From assembly GCA_028693975.1 (NCBI GenBank), contig JAQUUF010000089.1, positions 1-5,775 of the forward strand: a DNA stretch of 5,775 bases, in the 5' to 3' direction. The stretch is from Acidaminococcaceae bacterium. Its GTDB lineage: Bacteria; Bacillota; Negativicutes; Acidaminococcales; Acidaminococcaceae. Made by a program: the position numbers and the translations under genes. The notes under the pieces are model-generated. The model was not told the origin of the DNA. It made no database searches and saw only the letters and a program-made list of their open reading frames with translations. Shown here piece after piece: positions 1 to 5,775 of this stretch (the first letter of the stretch is position 1; each line of letters opens with the position of its first letter).

Positions 1-1626
1 AAAAGCCGTAGCAGCAGAATATCCGGTAGCGTACTTATAGACATAGAAAGGTGTGTAGAAATGGGGGATACGCGACCATTCACTGTCTAGGAGAGCATCA
101 ACAGTGAAGCTAGGACCGTAGTAAGTAGTGTTAAGCTGATGCCAAAGCTTATCCAAATAGTCTGCTGTTAAGGTTTGACCTTGAGTTACCTTGGCATGAA
201 TAGTTTGCTCAAATTCCGCAAACTGGACCTGACGATATACCGTAGTGCGGACTGCTTCTAGATATTGGTTGAGTAGATAAATCTTTTGCTCACGAGTGGC
301 CTGCTTGAGCATATATTCCAAGAGGAATATTTCGTTAGTAGTAGAAGCTACCTCTGCACAGAAAATAGTATAGTCGGCAGTGGGGAAGGGTTGTGTTTGG
401 TTGCTGAAATAGCTGTGCAGGGCGTGACCCATTTCGTGAGCGAGAGTGGAGACACTGTTATAACGGGGCTGGAAATTGAGCATGACATAGGGATGCACGC
501 CATAAACGCCCCAGGAATAAGCACCGCTGCGTTTGCCTTGATTCTCATACACATCTATCCAGCCTTGAGAGAGACCTTCTTGCAATGCTTGAAGATAGCA
601 ACTGCCTAAGGGTGCTAGGGCTTGCTGCACGTTAGTGCAGGCTTCTTCAAAGGTGAAATGGAAGGTGTCGCCACCGGCTGAGGTTAATGGTAAATAAATA
701 TCGTAGGGATGGAGCTGCTCTACTTGCAGAGCAGTTCTTTTTAATTCCATATATTCATGTAAAGCGGGTAAGCCTTGATGAATAGTGTCAATTAGTGAAG
801 AATATAGCTCGGGGGAAATGTTGTCCCCTGCCAAAGTAGCACTCAAAGTGTCAGTGTAATTATGAGCTGTGGCATAGAACAAAGAACTGCGAGCTTTGCC
901 GGTTAAGGTGGTAGCCAAGGTGTTGCGATAACGTCGATAGGTACTCATAAGTTGCGTAAACGTATTCTCCCTCAGAGTACGGTCTGGTGCTGACATATTC
1001 AGCAAATAACTTCCTTCGCTAACAGAGTGCTCCTGTCCTTGGCTATCGAGGGCAGGTGGGAAGCTTATATCGGCGCCGGTAAAGGCACGAAAAGCATTCT
1101 CGCTGCCTGCTGTAGCTAGCTGGCTTTTGGCTAAGAGTTCTTCATCACGCGCCTCCAAGACATGGGGAGCTAGACGCAACAAATCGTGAAGATAGTGGGC
1201 ATAGGCGGCTGCGCTAGGGTCAGCGGCTAATGCTTGTAGAGTAGAGGCAGGCAGAGCTAGAAGCTCAGGCTCCAAAAAAGACACTGCTTTGGCGTATTCT
1301 GCCAACAGCACTTCCGCTTGGCCTACTAATTCCTGCCATTGACTATTGCCATTATCTACATCACGTTGCAAGCGTGCATAGGGATATATTTTTTCCAAGC
1401 TTTGAGCGATTGTATCCCTGAGGGTAAGGCACTGCAGAATGGAGGTGTTATCCTTCAAGGTTCCCTGTAACTGCGCTAATTGGGGTAACTGTGCTCGGGT
1501 GCTGTCAACTGCTGTTTGCCAGTCTGCGGTGCTAGCAAAGATATCCTGTGTGCGCCATTGATAAGCGCTAGGAATTTGTTCTCTTGGTACGTTACTACCA
1601 TGTTGTGGTACTGGTGTGTTCTTCAT
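1..1626 (-). CDS. pepF: Oligoendopeptidase F (M3 family zinc metallopeptidase), C-terminus cut by window edge
   Basis: This is a cytoplasmic zinc peptidase that hydrolyses short oligopeptides. The minus-strand frame stays open from the ATG at 1626 to base 1, giving 542 residues. PepF proteins are usually about 600 residues, so roughly 60 are missing. The zinc site is visible as HEMGH at residues 397-401 (bases 424-438), with the third ligand probably E425 in CAEVASTTNE. Upstream, KRSGAYSWG is a typical PepF substrate-cleft motif. Near the cut end, RIPHFYTPFYVYKYATG (from about residue 519) carries the conserved His and Tyr residues of the M3 active site (H522 and the following Tyr cluster). 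The N-terminus (IPSAYQWRTQDIF) matches the family start. An AAGGAG ribosome binding site at 1636-1641 lies 9 nt before the ATG, which supports this start. There is no signal peptide. The gene is transcribed divergently from the hydrogenase and no functional link is implied. The family call is firm; the exact substrate range is not known. Confidence 0.95.
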   Translation of the reverse strand, partial: MKNTPVPQHGSNVPREQIPSAYQWRTQDIFASTADWQTAVDSTRAQLPQLAQLQGTLKDNTSILQCLTLRDTIAQSLEKIYPYARLQRDVDNGNSQWQELVGQAEVLLAEYAKAVSFLEPELLALPASTLQALAADPSAAAYAHYLHDLLRLAPHVLEARDEELLAKSQLATAGSENAFRAFTGADISFPPALDSQGQEHSVSEGSYLLNMSAPDRTLRENTFTQLMSTYRRYRNTLATTLTGKARSSLFYATAHNYTDTLSATLAGDNISPELYSSLIDTIHQGLPALHEYMELKRTALQVEQLHPYDIYLPLTSAGGDTFHFTFEEACTNVQQALAPLGSCYLQALQEGLSQGWIDVYENQGKRSGAYSWGVYGVHPYVMLNFQPRYNSVSTLAHEMGHALHSYFSNQTQPFPTADYTIFCAEVASTTNEIFLLEYMLKQATREQKIYLLNQYLEAVRTTVYRQVQFAEFEQTIHAKVTQGQTLTADYLDKLWHQLNTTYYGPSFTVDALLDSEWSRIPHFYTPFYVYKYATGYSAATAF

Positions 1627-1660
1627 GAATTTTGGCTCCTTACAAGATAATTTTTGTATA

Positions 1661-1689
1661 TTGTATATATAAATATGTTATCATTATAC
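1661..1689 (+). promoter_or_regulatory. Possible sigma-A promoter for the hydrogenase gene
   Basis: TTGTAT (1661-1666) resembles a -35 box. After a 17-bp spacer, TTATAC (1684-1689) can serve as -10, with TATACC one base further as an alternative. Transcription would begin near 1696, leaving a leader of about 23 nt before the ATG at 1719. The hexamers are only moderate matches in a very AT-rich stretch, so the exact boxes are uncertain. The candidate -10 overlaps the opposing pepF -10. Confidence 0.35.
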
Positions 1690-1693
1690 CATA
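1683..1693 (-). promoter_or_regulatory. Extended -10 promoter for pepF
   Basis: Read on the minus strand, this site is TATGGTATAAT, a perfect TATAAT hexamer (bases 1683-1688) preceded by TG plus one base. That is the consensus extended -10 element. No good -35 hexamer is visible at 16-18 bp, which is common for extended -10 promoters. The predicted transcription start is near 1676, giving a leader of about 50 nt that contains the AAGGAG site of pepF. The motif is seen directly; promoter activity is inferred. Confidence 0.6.
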
Positions 1694-1718
1694 GAGATTT
1701 GCATCGGGAGGTGTTGAA

Positions 1719-3206
1719 ATGGAAGTAACGGAAATTACTAAATTGCGTAGAGAGGTGCTTACCCGTCTGGCTCGCTATACCTATGAAGGTAGTTTGGTAG
1801 ATAGAGTATACGAAATTCTCTATCAAGTGGTTACGGAAGATACGCCACGCTATCGCTGCTGCGTACACAAGGAGCGTGCGGTACTCAAGAATAGAATCTG
1901 CATGGCCTTAGGGTTGCCCACGGGTATTAATATAATTGAGGCCTCCAAGATAGCCCTAAAGGAACCAGTAGATAAGGACTTACCTATTATTGATGTTTTG
2001 CCCGAAGCTTGTACCCAATGCCCCGTAGAAAAATATATGGTCACTGATGTTTGTCGTCATTGTCTTACGCATAAATGCATGAATAGCTGCCCCAAGGGTG
2101 CTATCGCCGTTTATCAAAAAAGAGCTTATATTGACCATGCTAAATGCATTGAATGTGGCAAGTGTAAACAGGCTTGTCCCTACGGTGCCATTATAGAAAT
2201 TACTCGTCCCTGTGAGAGGGCTTGTGCCTTAGGCGCCATTCATCCGGGAGCTGACAAGAAGGCTTCTATGGATAAGAAAATTTGTGTAGAATGTGGTGCT
2301 TGCCGCAGTGCTTGCCCCTTTGGTGCTATTGACGAGCGCAGCTGCATCGTGCAGCTTATCCAAAAAATCAAAAGTGGAGCCAAAGTTTATGCCCTCTTGG
2401 CGCCTTCTTTTGTAACTCAGTTCGGCCTCAAGACTAAGCCTGGACAAATCGTAGCGGCTTTCAAAGCGCTGGGTTTTGCAGCAGTCAAGGAAGTAGCAGT
2501 AGGAGCTGATATGACGGTGCTCTATGAGGCCAAAGAGTATTTGGACAAGGTACCTACAGAAATTAATTTTATGACTAACTCTTGCTGCCCGGCTTTTGTG
2601 GGTTTGGTAGAAAAGCATGCTGCTAATTTGGTGAACCATATTTCTACTACAGCTTCGCCTATGGTAGCTTGCGGTAAAAAAATCAAGGCTGAGGACAAAG
2701 ACGCGGTGACAGTTTTTGTTGGGCCTTGTATCACTAAGAAAATTGAGGCCAGGAAATATCCTGAGGCTATTGATTATGTGCTGACTTTTGAAGAAGCACT
2801 GTGTATGTTGCAGGGCATAGGCATAGCTCCAGCTTCCCTACCAGAGGAAGAGTTCCATACAGAAGCTTCTGCCTGTGGCAGCAGTTTCCCGCTCAGAGCT
2901 GGCGTGGGCTCGGCAGTAGCGGAGGCAGTACATAAGATGAGCGGAGCTGATGTTAAGGCATACTACACTTGTGGCCTAGTTAATTGTGTAGAAGGCTTAA
3001 AAGCCATAGAAGAAGGTAAACTGGATGCAACCTATTTTGAAGGAATGTCCTGCGACAAAGGTTGTATCAATGGACCAGGTGCGCTGGCTGAGCCTGGTAT
3101 TACCAATGTTTTCTTGAAGAAGTTTGTCGATGCGGCTCCCATTAAGGACAGTGCCGATAATGAAGAAGCGCAAAAAGGCGTGGCCGAAGTTGATATGGAA
3201 AGGTAA
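1719..3206 (+). CDS. Monomeric [FeFe] hydrogenase, group B-like, with cysteine-rich ferredoxin-type N-terminus
   Basis: This predicted cytoplasmic enzyme interconverts protons and H2, with electrons probably exchanged through ferredoxin. It has 495 residues. Residues 1-95 are a non-cysteine-motif N-terminal region. Residues 98-209 hold 17 cysteines, including CTQC (98-101), CxxCx4CxxxCP (112-125) and two classical CxxCxxCxxxCP ferredoxin motifs (143-154 and 189-200), enough for at least three [4Fe-4S] clusters. Residues 220-470 form the H-cluster domain with three signatures: NSCCPAF (C290 ligand, C289 proton relay), GPCITKK (C337) and EGMSCDKGC (C445, C449). Comparison with remembered algal and clostridial enzymes places the proton path at C289, S309, E270 and E273, all present, so activity is plausible. 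The Gly instead of Met before C337 and the PAF instead of PGW after the CC pair point to group B rather than the classic group A enzymes. A short acidic tail (about 471-495) ends the protein. GGGAGGTG at 1706-1713 supports the start. The HydE, HydF and HydG maturases needed for the H-cluster are not in the window. A purely sensory role is less likely but not excluded. Confidence 0.9.
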   Translation: MEVTEITKLRREVLTRLARYTYEGSLVDRVYEILYQVVTEDTPRYRCCVHKERAVLKNRICMALGLPTGINIIEASKIALKEPVDKDLPIIDVLPEACTQCPVEKYMVTDVCRHCLTHKCMNSCPKGAIAVYQKRAYIDHAKCIECGKCKQACPYGAIIEITRPCERACALGAIHPGADKKASMDKKICVECGACRSACPFGAIDERSCIVQLIQKIKSGAKVYALLAPSFVTQFGLKTKPGQIVAAFKALGFAAVKEVAVGADMTVLYEAKEYLDKVPTEINFMTNSCCPAFVGLVEKHAANLVNHISTTASPMVACGKKIKAEDKDAVTVFVGPCITKKIEARKYPEAIDYVLTFEEALCMLQGIGIAPASLPEEEFHTEASACGSSFPLRAGVGSAVAEAVHKMSGADVKAYYTCGLVNCVEGLKAIEEGKLDATYFEGMSCDKGCINGPGALAEPGITNVFLKKFVDAAPIKDSADNEEAQKGVAEVDMER

Positions 3207-3277
3207 GCGCAGCCCAATAATTAAGAGCAAAGAAGGGCTGTTCTAGAGCAGTTGTAACATATTTACCAAGGTCAGAA

Positions 3278-3309
3278 TTGCGTAAAAGGAGCATTTGTGA
3301 TAATATAAT
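3278..3309 (+). promoter_or_regulatory. Probable promoter for yebC (and possibly ruvCAB)
   Basis: A perfect TATAAT lies at 3304-3309, and an overlapping GATAAT (3299-3304) is preceded by TG at 3296-3297 in extended -10 arrangement. TTGCGT (3278-3283) is a weak -35 candidate, 15 bp from GATAAT and 20 bp from TATAAT, so neither spacing is ideal. Transcription from here would start near 3311-3316, just ahead of the strong AGGAGG site at 3325-3330. The -10 is convincing by sequence; the -35 is not. It lies in the 131-bp gap after the hydrogenase, which suggests yebC has its own promoter. Confidence 0.45.
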
Positions 3310-3337
3310 TGGTAGTTTATTTTTAGGAGGAATATAG

Positions 3338-4072
3338 ATGTCAGGACATTCTAAGTGGGCAAATATCAAACATAAGAAGGGTAAGGCTGATGCCGCACGT
3401 GGCAAAATTACCACCAAAATCAGCAGAGAAATTACTATCGCTGTTAAGATGGGTGGACCGGACCCTACCGGTAATATGAAATTGAAGCTGGCTTTGACTA
3501 AGGCCAAGGCTAACAATGTACCTAAGGATAATATCCAAAGGGCTATTGACAAAGGTGCCGGTGCTGCCGGTGGTGCTGCTTATGAGGAAATTACCTACGA
3601 AGGATACGGACCTGCCGGTGTAGCCGTTATGGTTTCCGCTCTGACAGATAATCGCAATAGAACAGCAGCTGATGTACGTCATATTTTTTCTAAGCATGGT
3701 GGTAACTTGGGCGAGTCTGGCTGTGTAGGCTGGATGTTTAAGCGTAAGGGTGTTTTTGCAATCGACAAAGAAAGCGGCGTTGGTGATGAAGACCTGATGA
3801 TGCTAGCCTTGGATGCTGGGGCTGAAGATGTTAAGACGGAAGAAGAAGGCTATGAAGTCATTACTCAACCGGAAGATTACGATGCTGTAGAGAAAGCTTT
3901 GAGTGACAGCAGTGTAGAAGTTGCGATGTCTGAGATTGCCATGGTACCAGATACTATGGTGAGCTTGGAAGGGGCTGATGCCAATAAGACGCAAAATCTT
4001 ATTGACGCTCTGGAAGATAATGACGATGTGCAAGATGTCTACACGAATGCTGATTTACCTGATGAAGAATAA
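3338..4072 (+). CDS. yebC: YebC/PmpR family (DUF28) protein
   Basis: This is a full-length member of the YebC/TACO1 family: 244 residues against a usual length of about 240-250. Family hallmarks are MSGHSKWANIKHKKGKADA at the start, VPKDNIQRAIDKG (61-73), YEGYGPAGVA (87-96), LTDNRNRT (102-109), and HGGNLGESGCVGWMF (120-134). The C-terminus is acidic and ends in a DDVQDVYTNAD-like segment typical of the fold. Many databases call it a probable transcriptional regulator. More recent work on relatives (bacterial YebC proteins, mitochondrial TACO1) supports a role on the ribosome in easing translation of proline-rich stretches. The sequence alone cannot decide between the two roles. AGGAGG at 3325-3330, 7 nt before the ATG, fixes the start. 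The gene lies immediately upstream of ruvC, an arrangement also seen in Gammaproteobacteria, but a hairpin terminator separates the two genes. Confidence 0.96.
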   Translation: MSGHSKWANIKHKKGKADAARGKITTKISREITIAVKMGGPDPTGNMKLKLALTKAKANNVPKDNIQRAIDKGAGAAGGAAYEEITYEGYGPAGVAVMVSALTDNRNRTAADVRHIFSKHGGNLGESGCVGWMFKRKGVFAIDKESGVGDEDLMMLALDAGAEDVKTEEEGYEVITQPEDYDAVEKALSDSSVEVAMSEIAMVPDTMVSLEGADANKTQNLIDALEDNDDVQDVYTNADLPDEE

Positions 4073-4075
4073 ATT

Positions 4076-4100
4076 AAAGCAGGCCTTGCCTGCTTTTTTT
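4076..4100 (+). terminator. Intrinsic terminator between yebC and ruvC
   Basis: A perfect 9-bp stem (AAAGCAGGC at 4076-4084 pairing with GCCTGCTTT at 4088-4096) closes a 3-nt CTT loop. The 3' arm runs into a tract of seven T residues (4094-4100). It begins 4 nt after the yebC stop codon. The ruvC ribosome binding site (AGGAG, 4103-4107) follows almost at once, so there is no room for a promoter between the T tract and ruvC. It probably acts as a partial terminator that lowers ruv expression relative to yebC. Confidence 0.88.
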
Positions 4101-4113
4101 ATAGGAGAAGACT

Positions 4114-4614
4114 ATGTTAGCTTTGGGTATTGACCCGGGGACCGCAATTTGTGGTTATGGATTGGTAGAGCTGCAGGGTAATCATCTGCGGCCTATTCAT
4201 TACGGTGCGGTCTTTACCGATAAGGATATGGCCATGGAGCTACGTCTCAAAAAGATTTATGAAGAATTAAGTGCATTAATAGTGCAATATAAGCCAGATT
4301 TTATGTCGGTGGAGAAACTTTTCTTCAATAGGAACGTAACCACAGCAATTGCTGTAGGTCAGGCTCGCGGCGTGATTGTTTTGACTGCCGCAATGCAGGC
4401 TGTTCCTGTAGTAGAATATACACCGATACAGATTAAGCAGGCTATTACCGGGACGGGACGAGCTGACAAAGAGCAAGTTACCTTCATGGTACAAAAACTA
4501 CTCAATATCAGGGAAAAACCTAAGCCTGACGATGTAGCAGATGCGCTTGCTATTGCTATTTGTGGGCTACACTCTGAGAGTAGTAGAAGTAAAGGATTGG
4601 GAGCGATAAGATGA
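4114..4614 (+). CDS. ruvC: Crossover junction endodeoxyribonuclease RuvC
   Basis: RuvC is the Holliday junction resolvase. As a homodimer it makes paired nicks in the junction DNA held by RuvAB, using Mg2+. The 166 residues match the normal family length. The RNase H-like fold is visible: GIDPGTAICGYG at 5-16 with catalytic D7, SVEKLFF at 65-71 with catalytic E67, and KPDDVADALAIAI at 137-149 supplying the last two acidic ligands (probably D140 and D143). The loop residues FNRN (71-74) follow the second motif, as in other RuvC proteins. AGGAG at 4103-4107, 6 nt before the ATG, supports the start. The stop codon overlaps the ruvA start (ATGA), indicating translational coupling. Expression must come from read-through of the terminator just upstream or from a promoter inside yebC that I could not identify. 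Confidence 0.97.
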   Translation: MLALGIDPGTAICGYGLVELQGNHLRPIHYGAVFTDKDMAMELRLKKIYEELSALIVQYKPDFMSVEKLFFNRNVTTAIAVGQARGVIVLTAAMQAVPVVEYTPIQIKQAITGTGRADKEQVTFMVQKLLNIREKPKPDDVADALAIAICGLHSESSRSKGLGAIR

Positions 4615-5213
4615 TAGCTTTTGTCAAAGGCAAGATAGAGTTCTTGGCCGTGGATTATTGCATAATTGATAATAATGGCTTGGGCTATCGTGTTTTTATG
4701 CCGGCACCACAGCTGTCCAGGCTGACGCTGGGACAAGAGGTAAAGGCTTATACCTATATGGCAGTCCGTGATGATGCAATTCATTTATATGGCTTCTTGA
4801 GCCGTGAATATTATCAACTTTTTATGCAGTTAATTACCGTCAGTGGCATTGGACCTAAGGTGGCACTGGGAATTTTGGCCGGAGCTAAGGTGGATGAATT
4901 CTACCTAGCTGTGCAGAGCCGAGATTTGAAGTTTTTGACCAAATTACCGGGCATTGGTAAGAAGACGGCCGAAAGAATGCTTCTAGAACTCAAAGATAAG
5001 CTGGGCACCTTAGATGGGGCAGATTTGGAGTTTAGTGACAGTACCGGGACCACAACAGGAACGGTATTGGACGAAGCTATCGAAGCCCTGGTCGCTTTGG
5101 GCTATAACAATTCGGAAATTATTCCCACTATCAAGAAGATTGAGGGACGAGAGTCGATGTCAACTGAAGACGTTATTCGTAAAGCCCTCAAATTAATGGC
5201 AGGGAGGAACTAA
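4611..5213 (+). CDS. ruvA: Holliday junction branch migration protein RuvA
   Basis: RuvA binds four-way DNA junctions as a tetramer and loads the RuvB motor for branch migration during recombination and repair. The 200 residues are typical. Domain I (about 1-65) is the OB-fold, ending in VRDDAIHLYGF (52-62), where the acidic pin (D54, D55) separates strands. Domain II has two helix-hairpin-helix motifs, VSGIGPK (77-83) and LPGIGKKTAERM (112-123). After a Ser/Thr/Gly-rich flexible linker (about 138-152), domain III (about 153-198) forms the small RuvB-binding helical bundle, including EALVALGY. The start overlaps the ruvC stop by 4 nt (ATGA at 4611-4614), with GGGAG at 4599-4603 as ribosome binding site. 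The stop overlaps the ruvB ATG by one base. All domains are intact. Confidence 0.97.
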   Translation: MIAFVKGKIEFLAVDYCIIDNNGLGYRVFMPAPQLSRLTLGQEVKAYTYMAVRDDAIHLYGFLSREYYQLFMQLITVSGIGPKVALGILAGAKVDEFYLAVQSRDLKFLTKLPGIGKKTAERMLLELKDKLGTLDGADLEFSDSTGTTTGTVLDEAIEALVALGYNNSEIIPTIKKIEGRESMSTEDVIRKALKLMAGRN

Positions 5214-5775
5214 TGGAGCAGGATGAGAGAATCATAGCAGGACAAGAGCAGGATAATGATATCTGGCAATATAGCTTGAGACCTCGTGCTCTGTCCGAAT
5301 ATATTGGGCAGGAGCATATTAAGCAGAATTTGCAAGTTTTTATTACCGCTGCCCTAGAGCGTAAGGAAGCCTTAGACCATGTGCTTTTGTGTGGGCCTCC
5401 CGGTCTAGGTAAGACTACTATGGCGAATATTATTGCCAATGAGCTAAAAGTAAATATTAGAGCTACCAGTGGACCTGCTATCCAAAGGCAGGGAGATTTG
5501 GCCGCTATCTTGACTAATCTGGGCGATAATGATGTTTTGTTTATTGACGAGATACACCGCTTGCCTACGGTGGTGGAGGAGATACTGTACTCTGCCATGG
5601 AAGACTACGCACTAGATATTATTATTGGCAAAGGACCTGCGGCTCGCAGTGTGCGCTTGGATTTGCCTAAGTTTACTCTGGTAGGTGCCACCACGCGCAG
5701 GGGGTCTTTGTCTAAGCCTTTGCTCGATAGGTTTGGTGTTATCTGCCCTTTGGAATACTACAGAATGGAAGATTT
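5213..5775 (+). CDS. ruvB: Holliday junction branch migration ATPase RuvB, N-terminal part, cut by window edge
   Basis: RuvB is the AAA+ motor that forms hexameric rings on the arms of a RuvA-bound junction and pumps DNA through. The window holds 187 complete codons of a protein normally about 330-350 residues long, so the rest of the small ATPase domain and the winged-helix domain are missing. Visible motifs are Walker A GPPGLGKTT (61-69, K67 and T68), Walker B LFIDEIH (109-115), GKGPAARS (139-146), sensor 1 GATTR (158-162) and the arginine-finger segment LLDRFG (170-175, R173 being the equivalent of E. coli R174). The usual wording of the last segment is PLRDRFG; here the first Arg is Leu171. 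The residue after GATTR is Arg163 rather than the usual Ala. The start (TAATG, 5211-5215) overlaps the ruvA stop by one base, and AGGGAGG at 5201-5207 is its ribosome binding site. It belongs to the ruvC-ruvA-ruvB operon. Confidence 0.96.
   Translation, partial: MEQDERIIAGQEQDNDIWQYSLRPRALSEYIGQEHIKQNLQVFITAALERKEALDHVLLCGPPGLGKTTMANIIANELKVNIRATSGPAIQRQGDLAAILTNLGDNDVLFIDEIHRLPTVVEEILYSAMEDYALDIIIGKGPAARSVRLDLPKFTLVGATTRRGSLSKPLLDRFGVICPLEYYRMED

Noticed and set aside
286..609. Plus-strand open frame of 107 codons
   Set aside because: It lies wholly antisense to pepF across the sequence encoding the HEMGH zinc site. It has no good ribosome binding site and no recognisable protein features; a shadow of the real gene.
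1651..1690. AT-rich stretch in the divergent region as a redox-regulator (Rex-type) operator
   Set aside because: A Rex site would be expected to show a TTGTGAA...TTCACAA-like inverted repeat. None is present; the alternating TATA sequence is low in complexity and gives no specific operator.
2229..2639. Minus-strand open frame of 136 codons inside the hydrogenase
   Set aside because: It is antisense to the conserved ferredoxin and H-cluster coding sequence, with no initiation signal or recognisable motifs.
3285..3308. AAAAGGAG followed by GTG-ATA-ATA-TAA, a possible three-codon leader peptide before yebC
   Set aside because: It overlaps the predicted -10 element and so would lie upstream of the transcription start. 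It is far too short to support without conservation data.
3142..3552. Minus-strand open frame of 136 codons spanning the hydrogenase end and yebC start
   Set aside because: It overlaps two clear plus-strand genes and the yebC promoter, and it matches no family I recognise. The apparent hydrophobic stretches come from the complement of Ala/Lys-rich codons.
4002..4030. TTGACG near the end of yebC as a -35 box for a ruvCAB promoter
   Set aside because: At 16-18 bp downstream there is no acceptable -10 (CGATGT, GATGTG or ATGTGC). A GATAAT at 4016-4021 is only 8 bp away. The hexamer is explained by Leu-Ile-Asp codons.

Overview
The window looks like chromosomal DNA of an anaerobic, low-to-mid GC member of the Firmicutes. 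The evidence is a monomeric [FeFe] hydrogenase, strong AGGAGG-type ribosome binding sites, compact intergenic regions and a yebC-ruvC-ruvA-ruvB block. A Negativicutes-type (Selenomonadales/Acidaminococcales) anaerobe would fit, but this is an impression from gene content and protein style, not a proven assignment.

Layout. Positions 1-1626 (minus strand) hold the first 542 codons of an M3-family oligoendopeptidase F (pepF); its C-terminus lies beyond the left edge. A 92-bp AT-rich divergent region (1627-1718) separates it from a plus-strand [FeFe] hydrogenase of 495 residues (1719-3206). A 131-bp gap (3207-3337) carries a plausible promoter for yebC (3338-4072). A clear intrinsic terminator (4076-4100) lies in the short yebC-ruvC gap. 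It is followed by ruvC (4114-4614), ruvA (4611-5213) and ruvB (from 5213, cut by the right edge), which overlap by 4 nt and 1 nt and so form a translationally coupled operon.

How the genes work together. RuvA recognises Holliday junctions and RuvB drives branch migration on them. RuvC resolves the junctions, so the right-hand block is the recombination and repair resolvasome. YebC is a ribosome-associated or regulatory protein that often sits next to ruvC; its link to the resolvasome is positional. The hydrogenase probably handles reductant disposal or H2 metabolism with ferredoxin, and PepF degrades short peptides in the cytoplasm. These two are functionally unrelated to ruv.

No mobile element, CRISPR array, tRNA, rRNA or riboswitch was seen, and every stretch over 300 bases is occupied by a gene. 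Overall this is an ordinary housekeeping region. The points worth a second look are the divergent H-cluster pocket and cysteine-rich N-terminus of the hydrogenase, the terminator placed directly before the ruvC ribosome binding site, the back-to-back promoters at about 1661-1693, and a substitution next to the RuvB arginine finger. I found no convincing undescribed system.
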